This document shows positions 1 through 9,234 of a stretch of 64,000 bases of DNA, one piece after another. The DNA is from Nocardia sp. NBC_01730 (GTDB lineage: Bacteria > Actinomycetota > Actinomycetes > Mycobacteriales > Mycobacteriaceae): NCBI RefSeq assembly GCF_035920445.1, contig NZ_CP109162.1, forward strand, positions 1,426,001 to 1,490,000, written 5' to 3'. A program made the translations under genes and the position numbers. How positions within the stretch are numbered: the first letter of the stretch is position 1; every line of letters starts with the position of its first letter. The notes under the pieces were generated by a model. The model was not told where the DNA came from. It ran no database searches and was given only the letters and a program-made list of their open reading frames with translations.

Positions 1-108
1 CCTCATCGGGCCGTGCCCGCAGGCCGTGCCCGCATTCGACGATTCGCCCACCCGCCGAGCGGACGTCGGTGTGGCCGGAGGCGAATACTCGCGCGTGTCG
101 AATGAGAA

Positions 109-1428
109 TTACGCACCGCCAGGTGGTGGGGCGGCGGGCGTCAGAATGGATTGGCTACGCTGCAACCAAGGACATTCCACCAGCCAATCGTCGCCACGGC
201 GGTGTACCGGATGGGTGCCGTGCCCGAATGCCGGCGCCGTGGCGAAGGCCGCCGCGGTGGCCCGCATCGAAAGGTCGATCAGCACGCCGCCGCCGCCACG
301 GACCGCGCTCGCCACGGCCAGTGCAGCGCAGATTCCGGATAGCGGATCGGCAATCGCGTCCGCACAGAACACCGGTTCGTCACGATACCGGCCGACCAGT
401 CCGCCGGCCACCGCCGCGTCATCGCCGAAGGCCACGCACATCGGATCGCCCCGCCCTGCGCCGGTCAAGCTCAGCCAGACCTGCCCGTCGGGGTGCGGGC
501 GGTCCTCGGGTGCCAGGCCCAGCTGCGCCAATGCCCGCGGGCGCGAGGCTTCGATCACGATGTCTGCCATATCGAGCAATTCTGCCAATTCGTTTCGGCC
601 GCGGGCAGACCTGAAGTCGATGGCGCGGAATTCCTTTCCGTCGTGCAGCCAGTCGAAGAACCTCGGGTCGCCGACGCGGAATCCGTCAGGGCGGTGTGTG
701 CTCTCCACCTTGATGACCTGAGCACCCGCTCGACCGAGCACTCGCGCACACAGCGGGCCGGCCCACAGCGATGACAGATCGACGACCGAGCGTCCGGACA
801 ACGACGACGTGTCGACCGGTGCGGCGATCCGTGACGACCGCCAGGGCACAGTCGGAGCGACCGTCGCAGGTAGGGCTGCCGCGGGTACCCCGAGCAGTTG
901 TGCACGCTCCTCCACTGCCGCCGAGGGCATGATGCTTAGAGCTGATTCGAGTGCGGTCCAGGGATCTCCGTCGAAGGCGCGGCCCAGAATAGCGGGCACG
1001 GCGTCGACGTCCTCGCGTCGACTCAGCGTGATGGCACACCAGCCGTCGGCCGTGCGGAGCAGCCTGCTCACGCCGCTCGCGGACCGTCGACCGGCCCGCC
1101 GTAGCCCCGACGATCCGGCGCGGCCGGCCAGGACGACCGCCGGATCGAGGTCGACCCGAGTGCCGATCTCGCCGGTGACCCAGGACAGCACGCGCAGCAC
1201 TTCCTTCAGCAATCCATAGGCCGGCGCGGGGGAGAGCACCGGCGGTCCCTCGGCGGTCCCGGTGAGCGCCATCGCACCGGACGCTGCCCATGCCAGTTCC
1301 GGACATTCGTGACCGTGCGGTTCAGCTGTCGGTGCGGCAGACGTTGTCAGCGTCCGTACCCAGTCGCCGACGACGGCAGACGCTGTCGCCGTTCCGGGTT
1401 GTCTGTTCGTTTCGTGATTCGCCCGCAC
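109..1428 (-). CDS. CaiB/BaiF-type (class III) CoA transferase-like protein
   Basis: Predicted cytosolic class III acyl-CoA transferase or racemase-type enzyme of 439 residues that would move CoA between carboxylic acids or act on 2-methylacyl-CoA. The clear family fold begins near residue 205 with VVDLSSLWAGPLCARVLGRA followed by AQVIKVES, and includes the helix ADAIADPLSGICAALAVA. The first 200 residues look like a weak, degenerate half of the same fold. It starts with GTG one base after the stop of the upstream crotonase gene, so the two are almost certainly co-transcribed and translationally coupled. Both lie downstream of an operator pair near 2.7 kb. The family is clear from sequence; the exact acyl substrate is unknown. 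Confidence 0.8.
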   Translation of the reverse strand: MRANHETNRQPGTATASAVVGDWVRTLTTSAAPTAEPHGHECPELAWAASGAMALTGTAEGPPVLSPAPAYGLLKEVLRVLSWVTGEIGTRVDLDPAVVLAGRAGSSGLRRAGRRSASGVSRLLRTADGWCAITLSRREDVDAVPAILGRAFDGDPWTALESALSIMPSAAVEERAQLLGVPAAALPATVAPTVPWRSSRIAAPVDTSSLSGRSVVDLSSLWAGPLCARVLGRAGAQVIKVESTHRPDGFRVGDPRFFDWLHDGKEFRAIDFRSARGRNELAELLDMADIVIEASRPRALAQLGLAPEDRPHPDGQVWLSLTGAGRGDPMCVAFGDDAAVAGGLVGRYRDEPVFCADAIADPLSGICAALAVASAVRGGGGVLIDLSMRATAAAFATAPAFGHGTHPVHRRGDDWLVECPWLQRSQSILTPAAPPPGGA

Positions 1429-1429
1429 T

Positions 1430-2476
1430 TCAGTTCCTTGCCTCGGTCATCCGGTCGACTAAGCCCCAGCGCAGCGCAGTCGGCACGGGCAGTCGCTGTC
1501 CGGTCAGCATGAGCCAGGCGGCTCGCCATCGGCCGATGCGACTGGGCACGCTGACCGTGCCGCCCGCACCTGGGACGAGCCCCATGTGCACTTCCGGAAA
1601 AGAGAAGTACGTGTCCGGGGCTGCGGCGACCGTGCCCGCCATCGCGGCTATCTCGGCGCCTGCGCCGATACAGGCTCCGGTGACGCGCGCGACCAGGTGC
1701 CCGGCAATACGGTCGAATACGCGCCACGGTGCCCGGTCCAGCCGCACCAGATAGCTGGCGACCAGATCCGTCGCACAGCCGAACTCGTCCAGATCGCCGC
1801 CGCTGCAGAAGTCCGGTCCAGTGCCGCTCAGCTCGACTGAGGTAATGCTCGAATCGGCGGCCGCCACCTGTGCGGCGGCCAGCAGTTCCTCGCGCAGCCG
1901 CACGCTCAGCGCATTGCGGCGCTGTGGGTGATCCAGCACGATCGAGAGATGACCGTCGGTGCGGTGTAACCGAACCAGGGTGTCGGCTGCCGGGGGCTTC
2001 GGGCGGGCAGGCCCGCGTTCGGTGAGCCATCGGGCGAACTCGGGCCCGGCGAGCAGCATCGAGTAGACAGCAGCCTCGGCCGCCAGCGCTTGCATCGTGT
2101 CCAGTTTCGAGGTCTGGCGCAATAGCTGGCCGCAGGCGAGCGCCGCTCGCGGCGATCGGGCCACCGCTGCGCCCAATGTAGCGAGGGCGACGTCGGTTTC
2201 CTCCACCGATATCACCTGGTGCAGGAGATCGGCCACCGGCAACTCGGTCAAGGTCAGGGTGGTCGCCGCGAGGACTGGGCCCATTGCTCTGCTCGGTGGT
2301 CGATTCAGTACCCCGATGACGAGCGCCAGCGAGTCCTCGATGTGTCCCGCCGTCCTGGCGATCGTTTCGGCCGGGGCATCGCACAGATCATCGAGTTCCA
2401 ACACCACCATCGGCCGGTTCGGCATCCCCGATTCCGAGAGGTCCAATCCGTTGTCGAGAAATGGATCGCTCACCAT
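1430..2476 (-). CDS. Enoyl-CoA hydratase/isomerase (crotonase) family protein with degenerate N-terminal half
   Basis: Crotonase-fold protein, about 348 residues from the chosen ATG; the frame is open up to 2629, and starts at 2527 or 2629 are possible because none has a convincing ribosome site. The C-terminal part carries a recognisable crotonase core: LDHPQRRNALSVRLREEL, the oxyanion-hole segment GTGPDFCSGGDLDEFG, and GACIGAGAEIAAMAGTVAA with FPEVHMGLVPGAGG, which holds the usual acidic residue. The first 150 residues look like an eroded second crotonase half lacking these motifs. It probably hydrates or isomerises an enoyl-CoA and is followed one base later by the CoA transferase. Promoter-proximal operators lie at 2673-2710. 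Confidence 0.78.
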   Translation of the reverse strand: MVSDPFLDNGLDLSESGMPNRPMVVLELDDLCDAPAETIARTAGHIEDSLALVIGVLNRPPSRAMGPVLAATTLTLTELPVADLLHQVISVEETDVALATLGAAVARSPRAALACGQLLRQTSKLDTMQALAAEAAVYSMLLAGPEFARWLTERGPARPKPPAADTLVRLHRTDGHLSIVLDHPQRRNALSVRLREELLAAAQVAAADSSITSVELSGTGPDFCSGGDLDEFGCATDLVASYLVRLDRAPWRVFDRIAGHLVARVTGACIGAGAEIAAMAGTVAAAPDTYFSFPEVHMGLVPGAGGTVSVPSRIGRWRAAWLMLTGQRLPVPTALRWGLVDRMTEARN

Positions 2477-2695
2477 TTCGCGGCGGTTCTCCGGGATAAC
2501 CTGAGAACGTCGCGCAAACACCGACATAGGCAGCAACCTACTTTCAAGCGAGATTCCGCACGAGGCCGTGATCGTGCTTTCGACGGTGCGTCGGTGGCCC
2601 CGTGGCGATGTCCGTCTCGACGGGCGCACAACGGGCGTCGGCGTCGGTGGAATCTGCCATGGTGGTCCCTTTTGAGATCATTCTCAGCCAGTCGT

Positions 2696-2710
2696 GAGAA
2701 GAGTATTCTC
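2696..2710. promoter_or_regulatory. Operator copy 1 of the GAGAAT-N3-ATTCTC family
   Basis: Sequence GAGAAGAGTATTCTC, one mismatch from the perfect inverted repeat shared by 14 sites in this window. It sits upstream of the crotonase/CoA-transferase operon read on the minus strand. A second, shorter-spaced palindrome, TGAGATCATTCTCA at 2673-2686, lies 9 bases away and could be a second half-turn site. The 2477-2786 interval holds no other recognisable gene. Confidence 0.7.
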
Positions 2711-2786
2711 TTTTATGGTAGGTGGCAATATCGATCTGGTCTCGGAATTTCGCACGCTCATCGCGCCGTGTGCGCTGCGTCGACGT

Positions 2787-5700
2787 TCATCGCGGGCCGG
2801 GCCGGTGGGCTCGTGACCAATCTCGATGCAGGCCCGGCTCGGCCAGTACTCTGCGGATGAACGTCTGCGAGATCTCTGGCGCGAGAGCCGGATCGGCGCG
2901 TAACGCCGCCAGCATCGTCCGGAGTTGCGCCGCCTCGTCGGCCACGGGGCGAATCAGTCCGTGTTCCGCGCACCGTGCCAGTGCCGGCCTGAACACGGCT
3001 CCCGCCAGCTCGTTTCGGCCGGCTACGGAAAGTGTCGCGGCCCAGAGCAGTTGGGCAAGCAACAGGGAGCGAGGCCGGTCGATCTCGGCAATCGCGCCGA
3101 CCAGCGCTTCAGCCCGGGTGCACGCCTCGTCCGCGGCGTCGGGAGAATGCTCGGCGAGCAGCAATCGAATGGCGGTGTCCTGCTGAAGTTCTGAGGTGAT
3201 GGTGGGCAGGCCGCTGCGCGGACGGTGCGGCGGTGGTAGCTGGAGCAGCATCGCGCGATCGGCCGGGTCGAGGGGCAAGCCGATGCGCACGCGTTCGTTC
3301 ATAATGCGCGCCGCGAGCCGCTCGAGTCCCAGGTTGTCGGCGATCTTCGCGCCCTCGGACAATCGTGTTTCCGCAGCGTCGAGGTCACCGCGCAGCGCTT
3401 TGACCCGGGTTCCGATGCCGTAGGTGGCCATCATGAACTCGACGAGGGCACTCTTGGGCCCCAGTTCGGCACTCTCGTCGAGCAGTGCCTCCGCGTCGGC
3501 GATATCGCCGAGGTCGTAGCGGATCGCACCGAGTAGGGCCGAGGCAAGGCGGGCGCCGCTGGAGTGCGACCCGACCACCTGCGCCACCGCGAGTGCGGTC
3601 CGCAGGTCGGACTCGGCGGCCGCGAAGTCGAGTTGCTCGAATCCGGCCAGGCCTGCCAGACAGTGCCCGTAGACGACGCCGAAGGGGCTCTTTCGCCGCG
3701 CGTGGTACGGCGCGGCCCATCGTTGCCAGCGGCGGGCCTCGGCAAAATCGAATCGATACAGTGCGGCAGTGGACGCGACGTCGGCCGCGGCTGTGGCGAA
3801 ATAGGGGTCGACAGTACCGCGTAGCCGGTCTTGGACTATCGCAGGCAACTCGTCGTGCTGGTCGGCGAAGAATCCGGTGGTGGCACGGACCAGCGCGACT
3901 TCCGCGCGCATGGCCTCGGTTTCGGCTTCGGCGCAATAGCCTGAGTCCAGCAACGCATCGGCCAAGTCCAGTGCCGCCCGCGCGGGCGGCAGGCGTTGGA
4001 GCGTGACATTTGCCCAGGCGACGAGCAACTGCAGCTGCGGGCTCGTGGTCACGAAGGACAGCGGAAATTTTGCGAGGAGCCCGAGTAACGACGCCGGCCT
4101 CGACCGCTCCAGCAGTTCGAGTGCGTACTTCTGAATGATGTGCATGGCGGCGGGCGGGTCGTTCGCGGCAAGCGCGTGGTCGACGGCTTCTTTGAGCATC
4201 CTGCGCTCGGCGAACCAGGCTGCCGCGGTACGGTGCAACCGCGAAAGCCGATCGGGGTCCTTGCGAGCGAGTCTGCGCCGCAGTATATCCGCGAAGAGCC
4301 GGTGATATCGGAACCAGTCGGGGGCACCATCGACTCGGCCGAGGAACAGATCGAGATTCTCGATCTCCTCCAGCATCTCCTGCCCACAGGTCACCTCGGC
4401 GAGTACGCACGCCAGGTCGCCGGAGACCCGTTCGGTGACCGAGGTCGCCAGCAAGAAATCGAGTAGGTCCGGTGCCAGCGTCGCTAGCACATTCGACGCG
4501 AGATATTCGCTGATCGCGTGGCTGTCTCCGGCTATTTGTTCGATACATTCGCTCGGATTCTCGCGACCGCGTAAGGACAGTGAGGCGAGTTGTAGCGCTG
4601 CTGCCCATCCTTCGGTCGACTCGAGCAGCTGCGCGATATCTCCTGGATCCAGCAGTAGTCGATTGATGTCGAGCAAGAATGAACTCGCCTCGGTTTCGTC
4701 GAATCGCAAGTCTTCGGAATTGATTTCGACCAGTTCGTCGCGGACGCGCATCTTGCCCAACGGCAACCGGGCGGCGCTTCGGCTGGTCACGATGACGCGT
4801 AAATGATGGCAGGCATTGTCGAGTAGAAACTCGAAAGCGGCCACCGTTGCGGGTTGCGTCACCAGGTGCCAGTCATCGATCACTACCGCAAATGTTTCTC
4901 CGCTGGTGTGGATCTCGTCTATAAGCGCGCTGACGACGTAACGGGTGGCGTCGGTGGCGTGCTGCTCGAGGATCTGGCCGAGGTCGCCTGCCAGCGTCGG
5001 CTGGGCGCGGCGGATCGCCTCTACCAGATGGGCGAGGAACCATACCGCGTTGTTGTCGTCGGCATCGATGGTCAGCCAGGCGAGTTGGACCTGTTCGGCT
5101 TCGAGGAGGCGTGCCCACTGCGCGGCCAGGGTGCTCTTGCCGAATCCGGCCGGACCGCGGATTACCGTGAGCCGTCGTAGTTCTCCGGCCCGCAGTATTC
5201 GGAGCAACCGGGGACGCTCGACCAGAGCGCGGGGCGGTGACGGCGGCCGGTACTTGGTCGACGCGGAGGGCGGCGCCGTCGGTTCTCGGGTCCGGCGGGG
5301 TTGGGCGGGCAGATCGTGCCCGCCGATAGCCGACTCGGTGCGGGTGCTGTCCTTCGAGGTGACCGTTCCACCGTGGCGTAGCGCCTCGCGAAGCCGGTGC
5401 TGATAGGCAGCGGCCGATTCCGGACGGGCCATCGGATCCAGTGCCATCGCGCATTCGATGGCGGTGACCGCGTCGGCCGGAATCGCTGTGTCGCTCAGAT
5501 CCGGTATCGGTTCGGTGCTCACCCGCAGGAATTGCGCCATGACAGTCTCCCCGGTCCGGCGTTCGAATGCGGCGTGCCCGGTCAATAGGCAGAACAGAGT
5601 TGCGCCGAGACTGTAGATATCGGATGCCGGACTGGGCGAGGCACCGCTGAGCACTTCGGGTGCGGTGAACGCGGGAGTGCCGGTGATGTGGCCGGTGGTC

Positions 5701-6236
5701 GTCTCGAAGCCGCCCCCGACGCGGGCGATGCCGAAGTCAGCCAATTGCGGTTCGTCGTAGTCGGTGCGAAGGATATTGGCCGGCTTCACATCTCGGTGGA
5801 TAGTGCCTGCCGCATGAGCAGCGGCCAGGGCGCCTGCGACGCGTTCCCCGATGGACAGCACCTCATCCCACCGCACCGGTCCGGTGGTGCGTAGCTGGGT
5901 GTCCAGCGACCCTCGCGCGTGGAACGGCATGACGATATAGGGCTTACCGGTGGCGGTGATGTCCGCCTGCAGGATCTGCACGATGTTGGGGTGGCCGGAC
6001 AAACGTCCGAGGGCGTGCTGTTCGCGCACGAACCGCGCACGGTCTTCGCCGTCGAATTCGGAGTTGAGTACTTTGACCGCGACCAGGCGGTCCAGCGACC
6101 GTTCGATGCAGCGAAAGACAGCGCCGAATCCGCCGCGCCCGATCTCCTCCGCGTCGAAGAAGCCGGCGGCGGCCAACTCCGCGGCCAGGCCGGTCTGCAG
6201 GTCACGCTGGGTTGTCGTGGGATCGAGTTCCGACAC
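2787..6236 (-). CDS. pknK-like: PknK-like Ser/Thr protein kinase fused to a MalT-type AAA/TPR regulator module
   Basis: Large cytosolic signalling protein of 1149 residues. Residues 25-290 are a complete Hanks kinase: glycine loop GRGGFGAV, catalytic Lys55 in VAVKVL, HRDVKPANIL with Asp149, DFG with Asp167, then a TAPEVL-type activation segment. A linker leads to a MalT/STAND NTPase with Walker A GPAGFGKST at about 358 and an acidic Walker B-like segment FAVVIDDWHLV. The rest is a helical repeat region. Unlike classical MalT proteins there is no LuxR-type helix-turn-helix at the C terminus. The Mycobacterium tuberculosis relative PknK, of similar length, is known to phosphorylate the activator of the mymA operon; a signalling role for the surrounding catabolic genes is my inference. 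No family operator is seen at its own promoter. Confidence 0.88.
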   Translation of the reverse strand: MSELDPTTTQRDLQTGLAAELAAAGFFDAEEIGRGGFGAVFRCIERSLDRLVAVKVLNSEFDGEDRARFVREQHALGRLSGHPNIVQILQADITATGKPYIVMPFHARGSLDTQLRTTGPVRWDEVLSIGERVAGALAAAHAAGTIHRDVKPANILRTDYDEPQLADFGIARVGGGFETTTGHITGTPAFTAPEVLSGASPSPASDIYSLGATLFCLLTGHAAFERRTGETVMAQFLRVSTEPIPDLSDTAIPADAVTAIECAMALDPMARPESAAAYQHRLREALRHGGTVTSKDSTRTESAIGGHDLPAQPRRTREPTAPPSASTKYRPPSPPRALVERPRLLRILRAGELRRLTVIRGPAGFGKSTLAAQWARLLEAEQVQLAWLTIDADDNNAVWFLAHLVEAIRRAQPTLAGDLGQILEQHATDATRYVVSALIDEIHTSGETFAVVIDDWHLVTQPATVAAFEFLLDNACHHLRVIVTSRSAARLPLGKMRVRDELVEINSEDLRFDETEASSFLLDINRLLLDPGDIAQLLESTEGWAAALQLASLSLRGRENPSECIEQIAGDSHAISEYLASNVLATLAPDLLDFLLATSVTERVSGDLACVLAEVTCGQEMLEEIENLDLFLGRVDGAPDWFRYHRLFADILRRRLARKDPDRLSRLHRTAAAWFAERRMLKEAVDHALAANDPPAAMHIIQKYALELLERSRPASLLGLLAKFPLSFVTTSPQLQLLVAWANVTLQRLPPARAALDLADALLDSGYCAEAETEAMRAEVALVRATTGFFADQHDELPAIVQDRLRGTVDPYFATAAADVASTAALYRFDFAEARRWQRWAAPYHARRKSPFGVVYGHCLAGLAGFEQLDFAAAESDLRTALAVAQVVGSHSSGARLASALLGAIRYDLGDIADAEALLDESAELGPKSALVEFMMATYGIGTRVKALRGDLDAAETRLSEGAKIADNLGLERLAARIMNERVRIGLPLDPADRAMLLQLPPPHRPRSGLPTITSELQQDTAIRLLLAEHSPDAADEACTRAEALVGAIAEIDRPRSLLLAQLLWAATLSVAGRNELAGAVFRPALARCAEHGLIRPVADEAAQLRTMLAALRADPALAPEISQTFIRRVLAEPGLHRDWSRAHRPGPR

Positions 6237-6339
6237 GGTTGATTCCTTCGTTCACCATGCGGGTTTCGCGCCGTCGGTCGAACACCGACCACCTCGTGGG
6301 ACGACGCTGTCCCGGTCGTTCGAGTAGCGAATCATGCGA

Positions 6340-6612
6340 TCACCTCACGAGGCGCAATTCCGGCCCCGACCACCTGATCATAGGCGCGAAAGTGGTGGCT
6401 GCCGAGAATTTGCCGAGCTGGACGCTCGGACAGTGGTCCCGCTGCACGTACTGCTCGGCGCCGGTCGATCGGGCTCGAGCCGCGGCGTGGCCTCGCCGAG
6501 GAAGATCGCGCGGCAGAGGCCGTCGCACTCGAGGTGGCCAACGGTCGACGACGGCTCCGCCGAACCCGTCGGAGTTGTGGGTGACGACCGTGGAACTGCC
6601 GCTGATCTGCAT
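6340..6612 (-). pseudogene. Probable relic of an SDR (HSD10-like) gene, N-terminal remnant
   Basis: A 90-codon frame starts with MQISGSSTVVT, which closely matches the start MNISGCSAIVV of the intact HSD10-like dehydrogenase at 37750, followed by a damaged glycine motif (HNSDGFGGAVVDRW instead of GGTGGLGEATVRRL). After about 25 residues all similarity stops. The start codon still has a strong ribosome site (AGAGGGGA) and faces the shared operator at 6651-6665, so the promoter region outlived the coding sequence. It could also be an unrelated small ORF; confidence is limited by the short match. Confidence 0.45.
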
Positions 6613-6650
6613 TGCAGTCCCCTCTCTTGAAATTCCAACTCTCTTACTGA

Positions 6651-6665
6651 GAGAATAATGTTCTC
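6651..6665. promoter_or_regulatory. Operator copy 2, divergent promoter
   Basis: GAGAATAATGTTCTC, one mismatch from consensus. It lies between the minus-strand SDR relic and the plus-strand FadD gene and ends on the base directly before the FadD ATG. No ribosome site is visible before that ATG, so the FadD transcript may be leaderless with the operator over its core promoter. Confidence 0.72.
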
Positions 6666-8096
6666 ATGAACATTGGCATGATCCTAGACATGGCCGCATC
6701 GGCCGGGAGCCGTCCGCTGATCACCGTCGGTGACCGTTCGCTGACCGCGGTAGAACTACGCGACCACGCGCGCCGCGCTGCGCTGCGGTTCCGGGAGTAT
6801 CCGGCGGTGCTATACCTCGCGACCAGCAATCTCGCCTACCCGGTGGCGCTGTTCGGTGCTGTGTTGGCGGGCGTCCCGTTCGTGCCACTGAACTATCGGC
6901 TCGGCGGTCAGCAGCTCGACGCGTTGCTCGAGCGTCATCCGGGGGCGCTCGTATTGCGTCAGGACGACCTCGCCGCCCTCGTGGCGGATGACGTGCCACC
7001 GGATATGGAGCAGATTCCGACGCCGTGGGACGGTGACGCAGTCGCCGTGATCATCTACACCAGCGGCACGACATCCGAGCCGAAAGCGGCCATGCTGCGG
7101 CACCGGCATCTGATGGCCTATCTGCTGAACACGCTGGAGTTCGGCGCCGCGGCGGAGACCGACGCGTCGTTGGTGTCGGTGCCTCCCTATCACATTGCCG
7201 GCCTGACGAATCTGCTCTCGAACCTCTACTCCGGTCGGCGGGTGGTCTACTTGTCGACCTTCGATGCCGCGGACTGGCTGGACACCGTACGCCGGGAACG
7301 GATCACCCACGCAATGCTGGTGCCGACCATGCTGGCTCGCATCGTCGCCGAGGTGGACGAAGACACCAACACCCCGACGCTCACCAGCCTCGCCTATGGC
7401 GGCTCCCGGACCCCACGGCCGGTGCTGGAACACGCGCTACGGGTGTTTCCGGATGCCGGTTTCGTCAACGCCTACGGTCTGACCGAAACCGCGTCCTCCG
7501 TCGCCGTGCTGGGGCCCGACGATCACCGCGCCGCGGCCGCATCCGCCGACCCGGCGGAGCGCAACCGGCTCGGTTCGGTCGGACGCCCACTGCCCGGCAT
7601 CGAGATCGAGATCCGCAGTGAGACAGGCGAACCGGTCGCAGCGGGGGAGGCCGGGCTGGTTTTCGTCCGGGGTGACCAGATTTCCGGTGAGTACGGCGGG
7701 CGTAGTGCTCTCGACCCGGCCGGGTGGTTCCCGACCCGAGATCTCGGCAGGCTCGATGCCGACGGCTACCTGTTCATCGAGGGACGCGCCGACGACACCA
7801 TTATCCGCGGCGGTGAGAACATCGCCCCGGCCGAGATCGAGGATGTCCTGCTGGAATACCCGGGGATCACCGAGGCCGCCGTGATCGGTGTGCCGGATCC
7901 GGAGTGGGGACAACGACTGGTGGCGGTGGTGGTCGGCACCGGTGCGGTGGCGGAGATCAAGCAGTGGGTCAAGGACCGGCTGCGCTCGTCCAAAACCCCC
8001 GACACCATCGTGTTCCGGGCCGAGCTGCCGAAGACAGAAACCGGAAAACTGTTGCGACGCAACCTTGTTGCTGAACTGGAGAGCACTGATGCCTGA
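6666..8096 (+). CDS. Acyl-CoA synthetase / AMP-dependent ligase (FadD-like)
   Basis: Cytosolic ANL-superfamily ligase, 476 residues, which would activate a carboxylic acid as its CoA thioester through an acyl-adenylate. Motifs: the P-loop-like YTSGTTSEPKAAML, in which the usual glycine after GTT is serine; the adenine-binding NAYGLTETAS; the hinge and aspartate region GRADDTIIRGGENIAPAEIE; and the C-terminal lysine in LPKTETGKLLRR. The start follows the operator directly and fits the usual beginning of this family (MNIG-M-L). Its last eight bases overlap the next gene, a thiolase, so the two form one operon. Substrate unknown; the altered P-loop is worth noting but the remaining motifs are complete. 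Confidence 0.88.
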   Translation: MNIGMILDMAASAGSRPLITVGDRSLTAVELRDHARRAALRFREYPAVLYLATSNLAYPVALFGAVLAGVPFVPLNYRLGGQQLDALLERHPGALVLRQDDLAALVADDVPPDMEQIPTPWDGDAVAVIIYTSGTTSEPKAAMLRHRHLMAYLLNTLEFGAAAETDASLVSVPPYHIAGLTNLLSNLYSGRRVVYLSTFDAADWLDTVRRERITHAMLVPTMLARIVAEVDEDTNTPTLTSLAYGGSRTPRPVLEHALRVFPDAGFVNAYGLTETASSVAVLGPDDHRAAAASADPAERNRLGSVGRPLPGIEIEIRSETGEPVAAGEAGLVFVRGDQISGEYGGRSALDPAGWFPTRDLGRLDADGYLFIEGRADDTIIRGGENIAPAEIEDVLLEYPGITEAAVIGVPDPEWGQRLVAVVVGTGAVAEIKQWVKDRLRSSKTPDTIVFRAELPKTETGKLLRRNLVAELESTDA

Positions 8097-9234
8097 AGCA
8101 GTCATCGTATCCGCACTGCGCACGCCCATCGGTACCGCGAGGAAGGGGACGCTGCGCGACACGAACGCTTTCTCGCTGGCTCGGCACGTGGTCGCCGCGG
8201 CGGCGGAGGGACTCGATTCGGACCGGATCGACGACATCATCCTGGGGGAGGGGCGCTACGGCGGCGGCGTGCTCGCCAGGCACGCTGCGGTTGTCGCCGG
8301 ATTGGCCAGGATTCCGGGCCTCGCCAACAACCGGCACTGCGCCGCGGGTATGGCGGCCGTGCAGACCGCGGCGGCGAGCATCCGGGCAGGGATGGACCAG
8401 CTCGTCATCGCGGGTGGTGTGAATTCCGATTCGACCGGCCCCCGGGCGCGGTTCCGGGTCGGCGAAGACGAATGGATCGATCCCTGGGTTTCGCCGAGCC
8501 ATCCTGATCGGCCGGATGCCCCGAATCTCGACATGTCGATCACGGTCGGCTGGAACACAGCCGTGAAGGCCGGGCTCTCCCGCGAGGAGATGGATGCCTG
8601 GGCGCTGCGATCGCATCGCAATGCGATCGCCGCCATCGATGAAGGACGCTTCAAGGAGGAGATCGTTCCCATCGAGACGCCGCATGGGCTTTTCGCGGTG
8701 GACGAGCATCCGCGACGGGATACCAGTCTGCAACGGCTGGCCGGTTTGAAGGTGCTGCACCCGGAGATCGAGGGTTTCAGCATCACCGCGGGCAACGCCT
8801 CGGGTGCGAACGACGGCGCCGTGGCGCTGACGATCGCCAGCGACCAGCTCGGACTTCCCGCGCTCGGCATCATCCGGTCGTGGGCGTCGGTCGGTGTCGA
8901 TCCGGCCGACACCGGGCTGGCCCCGATCGAAGCGATCACCAAAGCGGTTGCCCGCGCTGGGATATCGCTGGCCGACGTCAGCCTGCTGGAGATCAACGAG
9001 GCGTTCGCCGCAGTGCCGCTGGCCACCATCAAGGCCCTGGCCATCGATCCGAGCCTGGTCAACGTCAGCGGTAGTGGCTGCTCGCTCGGACACCCGGTGG
9101 CGGCCAGCGGTGCCAGGATGATCGCGACGCTGGTGCACGAATTGCGCCGCCGCGGCGGCGGTCTCGGAATCGCGGCCATGTGTGCCGGTGGCGGAATGGG
9201 CTCGGCCACCGTGATCGAGGTACCGGCTCCGTGA
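8089..9234 (+). CDS. Thiolase (acetyl-CoA C-acyltransferase family)
   Basis: Degradative-type thiolase of 381 residues that would cleave a 3-oxoacyl-CoA with free CoA. The acyl-accepting Cys84 lies in NNRHCAAGMAAV, His335 in CSLGHPVAASGAR and the second catalytic Cys365 in AMCAGGGMGS, so the active site is complete. The start ATG overlaps the end of the FadD frame (ATG at 8089, FadD stop at 8094-8096), which sets the start and indicates translational coupling. Activation by FadD and thiolysis in the same two-gene operon suggest a short activation/chain-shortening branch. It converges on the TetR gene downstream; a weak stem near 9304-9336 could terminate both. Confidence 0.92.
   Translation: MPEAVIVSALRTPIGTARKGTLRDTNAFSLARHVVAAAAEGLDSDRIDDIILGEGRYGGGVLARHAAVVAGLARIPGLANNRHCAAGMAAVQTAAASIRAGMDQLVIAGGVNSDSTGPRARFRVGEDEWIDPWVSPSHPDRPDAPNLDMSITVGWNTAVKAGLSREEMDAWALRSHRNAIAAIDEGRFKEEIVPIETPHGLFAVDEHPRRDTSLQRLAGLKVLHPEIEGFSITAGNASGANDGAVALTIASDQLGLPALGIIRSWASVGVDPADTGLAPIEAITKAVARAGISLADVSLLEINEAFAAVPLATIKALAIDPSLVNVSGSGCSLGHPVAASGARMIATLVHELRRRGGGLGIAAMCAGGGMGSATVIEVPAP

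Noticed and set aside
9..34. Tandem 13-bp repeat GGCCGTGCCCGCA at the left edge
   Set aside because: Only two copies in a GC-rich stretch at the window edge; no context to assign meaning.
26..721. 231-codon plus-strand frame at the left edge
   Set aside because: It is antisense to the CoA transferase, low in complexity and has no motif.
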